Below are positions 23,140 through 36,217 of a stretch of DNA of 64,000 nt, piece by piece. The DNA lies in the NCBI GenBank assembly GCA_947034885.2, contig OX344750.2, positions 33,342,821 through 33,406,820 of the forward strand, given 5' to 3'. The notes under the pieces were generated by a model. It saw only the letters and a list, made by a program, of their open reading frames with translations. It was not told the DNA's origin and searched no databases. The position numbers and the translations under genes were made by a program. The number at the start of each line of letters is the position of its first letter. Within the stretch, counting starts at the first letter, position 1. The DNA is from Thuidium tamariscinum. Lineage: Eukaryota > Streptophyta > Bryopsida > Hypnales > Thuidiaceae.

Positions 23140-26100
23140 TTATCCATATATCTCGTTCAGAAGTCTCGCTTCAGCGGCAGCCGCCGCCGCCGCTCTTGCC
23201 GGTATCACATCCTCCACCTGGACCGAGTTACCGATATCTCCAGTCTGAATTGCGAACAGAGAGCTCAGATCCTTGAGAGTAAGATTGTACACATCATCAG
23301 ACATACGTCTGGCAGCTCCTGGTACGTTGACTGCCTTCTGTCTCCTCAAACCGTATATGCTCTCCTCCACCGTGTCGTTTACCTGAAAGAAATCCCAAAA
23401 ATTCTGATTGATCAATCATAACCCACTCGATAGAATACTTGATGACAATCATTCTAATCGTACGCAATGTGAGTAATTGAGATACGCAGTGAACTTGCAA
23501 CATGGAACTGAAAACAGAAGTGCTAGTGGATGTTACTTACAATGAAACGGTGCACAAATGTCGGACGGGTCTGGCCAATCCGATGCACACGGTTAATGGC
23601 TTGAGCCTCCATGGAAGGGTTGAGGAGTGGTTCCAATAGCACGACATGTTGAGCTTCCACCAAATTTAAGCCATTTGCACCAAGCCTCACTGGCATTAGG
23701 AGCACTTGCACGGGGTCTTTCGCTTCATCCACCTTCACCGCTTTCTTTCCTTTCTTCTTGGAGCCAATCGTCTCTTCAACACCTCTAAACCGATTAAGTG
23801 CAGCATTCATCCGTGCTTGCCTGGATAGAAGGAGACCCTTCAAAGAAATTAGACACAGGGAACAATCTTCGCCGCTTTATTTTTGGAAACGATACATATT
23901 TGTTGAAAATCAAAGACAAAAAAGGTTTCAAAACTTTGATGTAACTGTCTATCCAAAAAAGAACCAAGTCGTAGAGCCACTGTAAGAGATGTCCACAAGT
24001 GGCCCCAAATCCTCTCTTTCGTCAAAAAGCAAATGCCGTGATTATGATCGGTTAATCCCCATGCTCTTTCTCAGACTCACAGATTCCTTAAATTAATAAT
24101 ATGTTCTAATAACATTTCTTAGTATTTTCCATTAGGCCTCGAAGAAGGTTTGAGAATATTTTCAAGTTTCCAAGCGAAAATGAACCTGACACCCTTAACT
24201 CATTCAGAACCGTAACCAGTGGATTAACTCAATTCACAACTTCTTTAGCATTTCAGAACAATTAGGAGAACATGCACTGAAGACACACCCTCCGGCCTTG
24301 ACTCGAGCATAGGTGATATGGTTGGTCGTCAGTGCATGCTCCACAACGTCAAGCACACCATTCCACTCTGAGAACAAGAGAACCTTCACTTCTGGATCCT
24401 CCAACTTCAGCCGTAGTAATCGCCTGAGCACTGCCTCTAACTGCAAACAAGCATATGGTCATGCACTACATCTTTGACATGAGCTAAGGTCAGAACCTTC
24501 ACAGAATTGCAAAACCCGACATGCAATGACAAAGTCATCAACTTAATTAATTCAGAATGTCATTATGGTTTTTGCAGCAGACAGCACAATAAATCTTCCC
24601 TTGTTCAGACCAATGCTCTCCACTCCACACACATTGCTTGAAATAAAAAAGGCACTAACAAACCTTCGTTCCATAAGAACCCTTCACTGACAACGGAAGA
24701 TCACTGTCTTCCTTTTCATTTTCTCCTCCCTGCAGTTCCTTCTTGAAGGGGTCAAGCTCCTCCTTTTCAGACGCGTTGATGACATAAGCTACTTCACTTA
24801 CATTCGCTCGGCGCCTGCACGTAGGGCAATTTATCTTTTTCTGTCCCTGAGGCAACGTTGACCGCTCCACCAAATTCAGCATACCTGTCATTCCATGAAC
24901 ACAATCACGCATACTTTCTTAAAGACCTAAACGTGCAGGATGAAATATACATCTGTCGTCCAACACCTAAATCAGGTGTACAGTACAAAGCACAAAGCGA
25001 CAACCGAAAGCAAGAGAGAACATAAGTAGTATATAGAACAACATTCCAGAATTAGTTCAATTGATCCACATTTCAGAGTTTTGCACGATGACGAACCTGA
25101 TGAGGTCAGCTAGAAATAATCCATGATGAGATACTTACATTTGCAACAGAGAACATGACCACAAGGAAGAACCATAAATCGATATCCCAGAGGCTCGTGA
25201 CATATAGGGCATTCTTCCTCGCTTGATTCGACTGCTTTACTTGTAATGTTTGAACCCGATGATGCTATCTTGTCTACTAGTGCATCTGGCTGCATTTTGT
25301 GTCTAGCTGATTTGACACCCTGTAGCCAAAAAAAAAAATTTCAGCTCATGAACTATAGCGTTTACTCTTCCTATTGTGCTTGAGGATCGAATGATGGAAC
25401 TAAATATTCTCAGCTCAAATACATGTTCACAAAATGCACGAAATGAGAAAAAGTCATCAATCAGAATAAAGTATCAAAATAATCAATTCTCAAACTTACA
25501 TTCAAGTAACGAAGTTGTCCTTTCACTCGCCTCAGTTCTTCAAGAGCAGAAAACTTCTCCATTGTTAGGCGAACATTTTGTTGCGGTACCTGTTCAGGAT
25601 GTAGCACAGAGATGTTGGATATTTTTTCTCCGGAAAACCTTAATCGTAGACGTGTAGTAGCCATGCTTAGCTCATGAACTTCAAAAAGCACCTCCCGCTG
25701 TGCTAAAGCTAACACTCTGGCTTGAGCAAACTCTTTCCGCATAGTCTGCAACAGTGCCAGATCAAAATAAAAAATTAGCTAAAGAGCTTGCAATATAGAA
25801 TACAAACTATGTGGAGATACAGTTCGGCAAATCAATAGCATTTCAAAAAATGGACTGCAACAGATAAACCCCAAGATTGACACGCATCTACTATATAGAA
25901 TAGAACAACAGAGCCTCAGCATAGATCTAGAACAAGGTCCAAAAGTCTCAAGTGAACGCAGAGTGAATACAGAGTACAAGGAAGGCAAGAAAAAGCCATA
26001 AAACTTATTAAAAAAGAAAATTGAGTTTACCTCTAGCAACTGAAGATGTTTCCGAGCTGCTGGTAGCTTATCTCTTCCCAGACCAAGATCTTGAGGTTGA

Positions 26101-29100
26101 CCTCTCAAGATTGTTAGTTGTCCTCTCAAGATTGTCAAAATTCGTTCTGTTCCTGATGGTGCTCTTGACACCTGTCAATCATTCAGCATAAACAAGAAGG
26201 AACATGTGGTGATGTTCATGATCTCTCTATTCCGTAACCTTTCAAATACTTCACAACGTAAGTAAAGGATCTCAAACCTAGAGGATAATTAAAATCTGGC
26301 TACAGGGGATAAAATCTGTCCCGTGACATTCAAAGGTTGAAAATTCTCAGTCGGAATAAATAAATTAGAACGAGAAGAAATAGCTGATCTCATCATGCTA
26401 ACCTGGGCTGAAGTTACTCCTCTATTTCGCGCCCTGCGATCTAAGACTTCAACCACAGCTTCTTTGTTGCCAAGTCCTGCATTGCTTGCTTCTCGGCGCT
26501 TGAGAGCGAGGCTAGCATGTTGTGCAATCAAAGCATCCTCTGCAGACACAGCCACATCTCCTGCTCCAGTAACCTTCAAAAAAAACAATCTATTCTCGTA
26601 TGCCTGCGTTTCAACGTCCAACAACCACCGAACAGAATCTGAGCTTCCGATCGCACATTTGGAAGAAGTTTTTGAGGTAAAAAAACTGTACTAAAAAATA
26701 TTTGAAGCTAAAAACATGATAAGTATTAACTTGAAGGTATTATCGACGTTATGTATTTCGGTTTACCGAATGTGAATGGAATCAAATAAGCATACACTCC
26801 CACTGCACCCCAATCGAAAAGCAAAGGCTCAGCAATAGGTCGCATCATATCACCTGGAAGAGCTCCTCTGCTTCACAGTGAGCACATGATGGGCCCTGCA
26901 TGTCGGGCTGACAACGGGAGCAATTACCAGCACGCTCAGCATCATCCATACTAGGGCTTTCCATCTTGGCACCCAATTCTGATAATCGTCGTAGCAATTC
27001 TTTTCGCCCTTCCTCCAGGGCTTCAAGTTCCCTATGCAGCACGAATTTTAGCCCGGAAATGTCTTGGAACCTGAAAGTCACCCACAGCATAAAAAATTAG
27101 ACATACGAGCCACCATACTTAACGACCCAAATTATTACTCAAATTTGAAGCAAAATTTGGTTGACCAATTAAATCAGATTCTTTGAATTACGTGGCATTT
27201 CGTATAAAGTTATAGAAAGGAGAAGTCCTAAAAGAAACCACGTCAATCACTCGTAGCATCTCAGCAAAAGATTAAAATTAGAAAAAATATGGTAGAATGT
27301 CAGTCCTCCACTGCCGATTGTCAAACAGCAAACCACGAGATTGCACTCTCGTCTCAAGTAAATGTGGACATTCAATATTTATCATTCGTCAGCATCTGCA
27401 ATCGCTGTATCACGTTCCAACCCTCACCTCAAAGCGATACTGGATATGTTCTGATGTTTTCCAGCTTCACCCAAGTGATCGCTTTCAAGTAGTTGATCAC
27501 GAAGCTTTCTAACAAAATCCTTGCCATGATCAGGTTGCTGCTCCAAGCCACTTAGCACCTCCATCCACCAAGCGCTTCCACTATCGCTTAAATCTGACTT
27601 TGCCTCCTGTACCTGCATACATTACATTCCAAAAACAGAGTTCAGACACTCTCCGAGGTTGAGCATTCAAATCAGAATCGATCTCAATCACAAAGACTCA
27701 AGATCCTATAGTATCCCTCGAACATCTACCAAGATTCGATCATTCCATGAAAAATTAGAAGGAGCACAGAAATTGAAATGAAGGGAATAGCTCCAAAAGT
27801 ATGAATGGGAAAATGGGAAAATTAGGTTCCGAAATTGATTGTTCACATGCAGCCATTTTAGATCTTCAGCAGCTCTTCAATAGAGTGGTGTTAGGGAAAA
27901 TAGACTGAGAGATATCCAGGTTCAAGATGCACACGATGAAATAATTAAGAGACTGACTTTCAAAATGTGAATTTCCAAAGTGAAGAATTCATACTTGCTT
28001 TCTTGTACTTTGAAAGTCAGCTTGCACTGCCGCAAGCTTTGCATAAAATGGCGCAAGATATTTCGACTTAATATCCTCACATTGCTTCAGAAGGAGGTCG
28101 TCACGTAATGTCCTGGGTACATCAGGTCTGTGCATGTTTTCACCGGCCTGTAGTCTACCAGAATTATTTATAGAAGCATGACCTTCACCATCATCTGCAT
28201 CTGTTCGAGACTTGCCTTCGAGAATCTGAAAGACATCAGCCAAGTAAAGTAAGTTCAGCACAAACTGAATCAAGATTCAGAGAGCAGTATTGAAAAAATT
28301 GCAGAACAAATGGAAGTCACACCCTGTAAACTCGTATCAGTTACACCTTTAAAAGGTTGAACGTCAGGTGTAAGGGATCAATGACTTTCAATTTTTTCGT
28401 CGTCAGCCAAATTACCTCAGCCAAATTATGGAGAGTATGCAATTTTTGAAGCGGGTCAACACGAACATCTTGAGCATTTTCTTCAGTATGTGAAAGAACC
28501 TCCCGATATATTTGAACTGCAAGGGGTATGTCGCCTTCAATAATAGCCAATGCGGCCAGACCATTAAGAGCTCCAAACAAATCACGCTGAGCATCCTCGG
28601 CCTCAAGTTTGGCCTTGTCCACCAGAACCTGCCCATTGTAATGTTAATTTTAAGGAACATCTTGATCACCCCCATAGTGTTAGAGTATGAACTCAGAATC
28701 TTCTTATCCCTAACCATTTCCATCAATGCATAACTTCAACAGACTATCACGTAGGTAATCTTTTCTGCCAAAGCATACTGGGTTGTTTATGTCAACCATA
28801 ATGCTGTCAGCACAGTTGGATAACGAACAGAAAGTGCAACGAATTTAAAATTCATCCAATCTTAAACAAAGATCATAATGAATACACATGTTTATCAACC
28901 ATCAGCTTTTTCACTACCTAAAACTGCAGATAACTGTCAGATGAAAGTTCTGCAGGATTCAAGGATAATTCATTAATTAGATAGTAGATATCACAAAAGC
29001 GTAAACAGCATCATTGCTTAAACACAGCCAGGAGAAAAGGGGTAAGATTGTCTGAAACCTCCAGGATTTCGTCCATTGTCATAGGTGATCTTTGCAATGC

Positions 29101-32100
29101 CCGTATTCCAGCACTGCCCACTTGAGGGTGAACACAGGCTTGTCGGAGACAACGAAGTTGATCCAAAAGCTTCTCTGCTTCTTTGTTTGAGAGAAGTCTA
29201 TTTTCAAGATCAACTGGAGCTGCATTCATTACCGAATCTCCATTTTGAACATGCTCCAAATTGGTTGAATCATTTGTAGTTGAACCTATACCAGAAGTGA
29301 CAGAGGATAACATTCTGGTATATGCATTCGTGTGAACTTCCTTTCGTGCTCCTGGTCTCCTCCCAGAAGAGGACCGTCTTGATGATACGAACTTTCTATA
29401 ATTTGCAATGACTTCGCGTGCTTTCACAGCGCAACGATCATGTTGTTGTCGATAAAAATGTGCTTCAATCGGAGAAAATCTTAGCCACGCAAACCGCTCA
29501 TCTTGGGGAGGCAATCCAAGCTCATCAGCTACTTGAGCTTTCGTGGAGCGCCACATCAACCCTCGGAAAAGATCATGCATGGCACGAACGGCACCATATT
29601 TCCCTTCCTGTTTAGTTCTAAACAAGATGAGTCAATAAAATTTAAACCATAACCATCTCCATCCTTAACAATCCCCTCCCTAACCTATCTTGCGCCTCTT
29701 AAGTGGTTAGTCAATTGATGATCATCAATGAAGATAATCTCATTCTATACAAGTTGATTCCACAATACGAGCACGTCCCCCATCCACAACGGCGAGCAAT
29801 TGTCCTTCAAAATCACACAACAGCTAGAACATGCCCAACAAACGAAACCGGTAATGGCCACGTATAGAATTCATCTGAAGAAGGCTTCAAAAAACGACGA
29901 CTTGACTGTCCTTAAGAAATATGCTGTAGATGTGAAAAGCGAACCCGACAAAAAGTGCTGATATTCAGAGAATAGAATACGAAAACAAGATAATGAGAAT
30001 TTGACAACAGAATAATCCACGACTAAGCTATCAGTGGTTGAAATATGCAAATCTATTGGCGTCAACAAAACTCCAAGGTGAATCCTGTACCTCATAAGGT
30101 TCCTTCAAAACTATCGTCCACCAGCGTTTAGTATCAAAAGGCTCTGCACCCAAAAAACGCAACAAGCCATACAAATCATCCAAGCCACGTTGAATGGGTG
30201 TTCCCGTGACACACCAACGGTGGGTTGCTCGGAGTGTCATGGCCATCTCTGTAGCTCGTGTTTTTTCGCTTTCAACCATTTGTGCTTCATCCAAGCACAG
30301 CCTCCACCATTGTAATCTCGTCAAGGGTGTCGCAATGACTGGATACCTGTTGTATCACCCGTCTCATCAGCAAAGAAAACTGCGCGTAAACTATATCCTC
30401 ATTGCATTGGCGACTGATCTCAAGACCATGCATAAAGGCTGGTCAACTTTCAGTTTATACCTTTTAGGTTGACGAAATGATCTATCAATCTTATGAGTTG
30501 AAGTTGCAAGGTGAGACACATCGGCTCTGAGCGTGTCATAGGATGTGAGCACGAGATCCGCTGTAGCCAGATCGTGAGCACCAACTACTTTGATCTTTTC
30601 CAGTTTAGAATTTTCAAGTGATCCTGACACCACAGTAGCACCTTTCTGCACTCCCTCATAAACCAAAACTCGCAGGGTTCCAGCTCTCACGTGCCTTCAC
30701 ACAGAAAATAACAGGGTAGCACACGCATTCAACCATTAGACACCTCGACAAGAACAAGGAAAAGACAAGCACGTGATCAATCCAAAAGAAAGGGAGAAAA
30801 TATTCTAGCACTCTTGAGGCAAAAGAGAATGCACGATGCTTTCAAAATAACAGAATTTCAATGCACGAAGATATCAGCATCGAAGAAGTCGACAATGCCT
30901 AAGAAGCTATCAAGCCAAATCTATTGATAATGGGTAGAGAAAGACCGAGAAATTTCATCCTGCCACTGTCGCAGAATAGGTGCAGGACAGACAACCAAAG
31001 TGGCTCCACACTCTCCTTTGATCTCCACTCGGCCAATCATATCAGCACAAGTGCCGCATACAAACGTCTCTTCACCATCCTTGGCAACAGAAGATTTCAC
31101 GTCACCTCTCTGCACCCTTGCTCCGTAAACATTCTTGCCTCTCTTTCCCGATTTATCGTTTGTAAAAATGTTAACAGGCATTGCATGAACTTCCCGAGCT
31201 CTCTTTCCTGTTTGAAATTAGAGCCACGTAAATCAACCACCCAAACTGCAAAAGAACCCAAACTTGAAAAGAGTGTCCTATACCACTCAGGACAAACTGT
31301 CATTGTCTAGCCTCTCACATGGATACGGGTTTCATAATATACTGAAGGCCCCTATCGACATGCGATGTTTCCTCAAAAGATAACCAACAAACCAGATAAA
31401 GGTGAACACAACTACTTACCCAGACGAATTTTCTCATCCTTCTTCACCTGCTGCGCTTGAGCTGCAATACGTCTCAAGTTTGCATCTATGTCATCAGGAG
31501 TAGCATAACCGACACACAAAGCATGTTGCCATGCATCACAATGATCACATTGAACCCACGAACCCTTGTAGAAATCATCCTCTTGCGTGGCACCACAACT
31601 GCATTCAACACGATCCCGTTTGTACTTCATCAGCCTCTCCCGTATTCGATTTGCTGAGTCCATCACCTTTGACATTGACTCCTTGCTAGCCCGATGTGCA
31701 AGGATACAAGCCAAAACCTCTACTGTCTTCCCCAAACCCATCTCGTCTGAAAAATAAAATAAAAATGTCACACACTTTTTTGACTAGATGCGTCGGCATC
31801 CTAAACAGTGTTTGAGGTCTCCAAGATGGATTGTTCAGTTCCAATCAGCAGAAAGGGTCTCAGAAGAAGATCCCTTATATTAGCTCCCAAAATAGTACTT
31901 ACAAAACCGATAACATGTACTCAATATTACATTTAAGCCTAGACATGGAAGTTCGAAGTCTTCCGTTATATTTGATTTCGTGAAACCGTTCATAAGTTAC
32001 TATATGCGAGAATTGAAAGGTTTTGTTGGCAGTGAAGGCGGCAAATTACAAATTTACTGACATGATGGTGAAAAGAGCGTCAAAAAGGTGTACTACTCAG

Positions 32101-34255
32101 TAAAGGAACATACCCGCAAGTATACCACCACGCACGTATGCTTGGAAGTCGTGAGGATCCATAGAGACATATCCACTACGGGAGAGTTCAAAAACATTGG
32201 AATCAGGATGTCGTGCTAAATCAAACTATTTGCAAATCCGACCACCATAATTAATACCTTTGAAATTGTCTACAAGTTTCAAGCTAGTGACAAGACGTTG
32301 GAGGAGAATCAAATGATCAGTATCATCAGACGATGCCTTTCCATTCAAAATTCGTCAATGAACGTATCCAATTTCGACTGTTATCGAGCATGAATATTGA
32401 AGAACTCAAGTAAAACACAGGAAAAATGAGTATTTCAGAAAACGAATACTTGGCTTTCCATGCCACGGTGCAAACATTGAGAACGTTCAAGCGGTCAAGT
32501 ACCTGTAGGGATTGAAAAAGAACCGCGATTGACCATCTAATGAATCAACAGGAACCCACAAAGGATGTTCAACAAGTCTTGTACTTTTCACCCCGCTTGA
32601 TGACGCACTGCCCGAATCATCAAGGCTATTGCCAATCACTACAGGACCCTTTTCGCGCTGCACCATCCAATATGCCGCACGCCGCTGATAAGGTCTAAGC
32701 TCAGGGATGAGCTCTGGGAAATCCAAACCCATCTCTGGTTCAGTCCTACATTACAAGCAACCCGAGCAATTAAATTATAAGCAAAGCATCTAGTACGGTT
32801 TATGTTTACATGTATTATTCATGGACAACATTAATTCAAGAATGAGACATCATAGTGAAGTTTAAAATAGAGGAACGGCAATCTAAAAATATTCGCCATT
32901 TGCTAAAAAGCACTTCTTAAGAAGCTAGAATCACAGTCAAGTCTCAGCCATGGATCACAGCAACGCACAGAAAATTCCTGTCTCCTTCACAGAGAATTCA
33001 ACTAGCTCAACTGAGGCGAAAACCTACCTGCTTGGCATGACTGCTTCATAGAGTGCAGTAGGATCGAAACCAACGTGTTGTTTTTCCTCATTACTGTGCA
33101 ATGCTTCAGCTTGTCGATCATGCTTCTCACCGGCGATAGCCAACATGTCCGATATTTGAGTTAGTGAACCAGTTAAACCATATGCACTTATCGATTCAGC
33201 ACTCAGCTCTGGCCTTAGCCATTCGAATATACTCTGAATCGCCTTCCCCAGAGGTTTCCGGTTACTGTTTTCCAAGTGCAAAGCACAAGAATCAAAAGCT
33301 TTTTTGTTGATAAAAGTCACGAAATTGCAAGCCGAATCCCGTTCGTAAGGCCTTGCTTCCAGATGTATCATAGCCTGCTTAATCAAATACACCAGTCCAG
33401 ATACTGCAGAGTCTGAACCATCAATTTTACCGGACAAGTGAAGTCGAGAAGAGTCATCCTGAGAGTGCGACATAACCTCGACAGAAACATCCTCTGCTGA
33501 TAGATACTGATAACCACCATTTATAGATTTCTTCCCAGCGGGAAACTTGAATACAACCCGACAAGGTGATCTCCTAATTCCGAGCTCCTGAATTAGTTCT
33601 TCTTTGCCCTTGCCATTGCCTTGATCATTTACCAGAACAAGAGGATGAAGCAGCGTAAATTCAGCAAAATCAATGCCTATTTCACCTGATTCTGGCGAAG
33701 GAACTTCCACTGTGACAACCTCAATGCCAGTTTCATCTGCAGAGTTCTCCTGACCTGTTTGAAAGGGAGAAAAGACCAAGTTACACTTCAACGATGATTT
33801 CATTTTACCCTGACCATTATTTACCCACGAAAAACGCTACAGATTTGCTCTTAAAAGCAGCTGTCAGCAGACTTCACTCCGAGCCCAAAACTCTGCTAAA
33901 CTTATTTTGCTCAATCAGTCTCAGACGCAGTATCACCTTAGATGCAGATTCCAACATAGCGATTTCAATTCTTTCAATCTCCTAAAAGATGCACTGCAAT
34001 TTTGAACACTTGTAACTGTTTGCAATTCGCGGCATGCATGACAACCCCATGCAAAGAGGTATCCTAACCTCGTCTCTTGCGATAATTGGTCTGCTCCAAC
34101 CCGTCTAAAACACCAGGGATTACTTCAGCATCGTCAAGAACCGCAGCCAGCTCACCATTCCCCTCGTTCTCAACATGTCCGTCTAAGACATTATCGCTCG
34201 AAAGCGCAGCGGATCCCCCAGGTCTAGAAGGCCTGGCTTGCTTCCGTTTCGCCAT
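23140..34255 (-). CDS. SHPRH: SHPRH-type SNF2 ATPase / RING E3 ubiquitin ligase, 21 exons
   Basis: Homologue of SHPRH, which in animals (with yeast Rad5 as functional relative) helps polyubiquitinate PCNA and acts at chromatin. Exons on the minus strand: 34255-34069, 33754-33028, 32745-32503, 32175-32114, 31746-31420, 31207-30946, 30694-30461, 30346-30091, 29607-29059, 28628-28416, 28225-27995, 27612-27428, 27070-26854, 26603-26403, 26171-26031, 25745-25500, 25319-25139, 24884-24664, 24440-24289, 23820-23541, 23382-23140. All introns are GT-AG and phases agree, giving 1785 aa, slightly longer than the human and Arabidopsis proteins. Order: acidic N-terminus; SNF2 motif I DEMGLGKT (407-414); a PHD-like finger inserted in the ATPase (about 453-490); DEAQ (700-703); a long coiled region; C3HC4 RING (C1464, C1467, C1480, H1482, C1485, C1488, C1507, C1510); helicase C domain with INRVHRIGQ. 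All key motifs are intact. The least certain exons are 4 and 20. Confidence 0.93.
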
Positions 34256-35436
34256 GCGGCTGCAATAACATTTAAATCCTCTCAAAAGCAAGGACATAAG
34301 AACTTAACTCCGACATGCAGCATCTGGAATACGCAACAACATAAGATCACATGAACCTAATTCCCCTCAAAAAAACCAAAGATCCATACATCCAAACCTG
34401 GATGTACCTCGGTCAAACTCAATTGTAGCTTTTGATTTAAAGAAACAAAACGCAACCTTCCCAGTTTTGTTTCTACACCATCCTTAAAATTCTAAAACGT
34501 CAGTGCATTCTCGCAATTACAAGATCTCGAATGCAACGTACATCACAACTATTAATGTGTCATTTGTAATTACCAGGGAAGTGAAGGTCAATCCCTTCTT
34601 ATGTATCCTTTCATACCAACATTTTTGTTCTTCAAATATGATAAATTCTCTGCAGTATTGACGTTCAATATCATGCGTAGGTTCACTATGAACTTTAACC
34701 CGAAGAAAATGAACAAATCATTGCCCAACATTCTTTATATACTTAACAACTAATCCTAGTGTCAAGGATTGTAACATAGATTTTGTACTTTATTAATAAT
34801 TAATTAATTGCAAATACTTATTCTCATTGTAAACTTCGTGCTTCATACAAAATTCAAATTATTCTTGCATTATGAATTCTTGACATTATGTCAATTCATA
34901 CACAATTGACATAATTTTCTTTACAGTACACATTCTACTTTATACAGTCACAACCACTTTATTATTTCATCAAAAAATCTGAAAAAATCAGCATCTGTAA
35001 GAAAAACTTTTTATTACCTCTTAAAAAATCAATATTTATTATTCAAGGCTAAATTTAAATAGACAATAGTATTTTGCCTTGAGATAAGAGCTAAAGATGT
35101 CTAGGGCAAAGAACATCAAATAATTACTTCCAAAACTTCATCTCTTCTTCTTCAGGGCTTCTTGCACCTTGACCTTAAGGACAAATTTCAATTAAATTGA
35201 ACATTTCAATTACATCTATCAATTTATTTTCCTCTTTCAATATGAAAATCATTTAAATAGCATTTCTCCTCAATCTAATTCGAAAATGTTCACATTAATA
35301 GACAACACAGTTCAATGTAGTAAACATTCAAGATAGAATTTCGTATCTAATTTAAAAGGCCAAATAAAGCTTGAAGATGAAGTCTGCGTGGCGTTTGAGC
35401 TGGTCCTCATCGGGTTCACCAGCTCCCCGACACCGC
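34256..35436 (-). promoter_or_regulatory. SHPRH: Proximal upstream region of SHPRH
   Basis: AT-rich DNA directly upstream of the SHPRH start. Probably 5' UTR intron and/or promoter: the GC-richer, leader-like sequence does not begin until about 35380. A small GC island at 35380-35440 reads open in more than one frame on both strands, but no product is recognised. The exact transcription start cannot be placed. Confidence 0.35.
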
Positions 35437-36192
35437 ACTAGAAATAAATAAATCCCTCAGTCATGTGAAGAAACTCTTCGCAATTCAGCATAATCCGCGA
35501 CCATGCAAAAGCATCAGATAAATCGGAGGCACTCAAATACAAAGAAATTCAAATCCAAACCTTCTCCAAATTCAACTCTGAAAGGAGCGACACAACCATA
35601 CTAAAAATGGAATTTGAAGGCTGCTAACATCCCCAAAAATATTGTGCCTACAGAATTAACTCTAAAACCCTAATGATCACTGTTTCGACAGAAAAGAGTG
35701 CGACATATCGTACTGAAACAGAAAAAAATCCCTCTGTACTCTATAACATCAGCGCAAAGCTAAAGCGTTTATATCACATACACAAGACGGAATTTTCTAT
35801 ATTATCAACCTCCCCAAACCACACCAGGAATAACTAGACCCTCAGATTCCTCGTTCAGAATAACAACCCGTCGCAACCTAACAAAACCCGCACCCATGCA
35901 AGAGCAGAAAGAACCCACAGGCACTCAAACCAAAAAAACTCGTATCGAATCCTTCTCCAAATTCAAGTAAGAATTCAAGACGCAATTACGTAAGAACTGG
36001 AATTGAAGGCCGCAAACATCCATAACCTCAATGTCCCTACCGAACAATTTCTTAAACCCTAACCACCACCTCATTCGACAAAAAGAGAGCGAAAAATCGT
36101 ACCGAACCAGAGAAACTCCCCTGTAGCTTCAGCGCGAAGCTACAACTCCCATGCCAGATACAAGACACAATTTCCACCACGACAGCCACTTC
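35437..36192. repeat. Diverged tandem duplication (about 380 bp x 2) upstream of SHPRH
   Basis: Unit 1 (about 35437-35815) and unit 2 (about 35816-36192) share the same order of landmarks: CCCTCAG, ATGCAA-AGCA, GGCACTCAAA, CCTTCTCCAAATTCAA, GGAATT-GAAGGC, AAACCCTAA, TTCGACA-AAAGAG, ATCGTAC, GAAAC, CAGCGC-AAGCTA. Each unit has one AAACCCTAA telo-box (35665-35673 and 36054-36062), reading TTAGGGTTT in the SHPRH direction. This looks like a duplicated promoter or leader segment. No open frame is conserved between the units. Confidence 0.7.
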
Positions 36193-36217
36193 ATGCGAAT
36201 TCGAGAATTCGCATGAA
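36190..36217. repeat. Perfect 13-bp inverted repeat with 2-bp spacer
   Basis: TTCATGCGAATTC, spacer GA, then GAATTCGCATGAA. It sits at the distal edge of the tandem duplication. It may be a palindromic protein-binding site or an excision-type scar. Confidence 0.8.

Noticed and set aside
32258..32336. 79-nt segment with splice sites as an additional constitutive SHPRH exon
   Set aside because: Including it gives a premature stop after ten codons, whereas joining exon 3 directly to 32175 restores a sequence matching plant SHPRH.
35368..35431. Possible short minus-strand exon reading GAGEPDEDQLKRHADFIF-like sequence, with a later KVQEALKKKR-stop piece at about 35138-35180
   Set aside because: The frame is open on several frames and both strands, no donor joins the pieces, and no family is recognised; kept only as a GC island.
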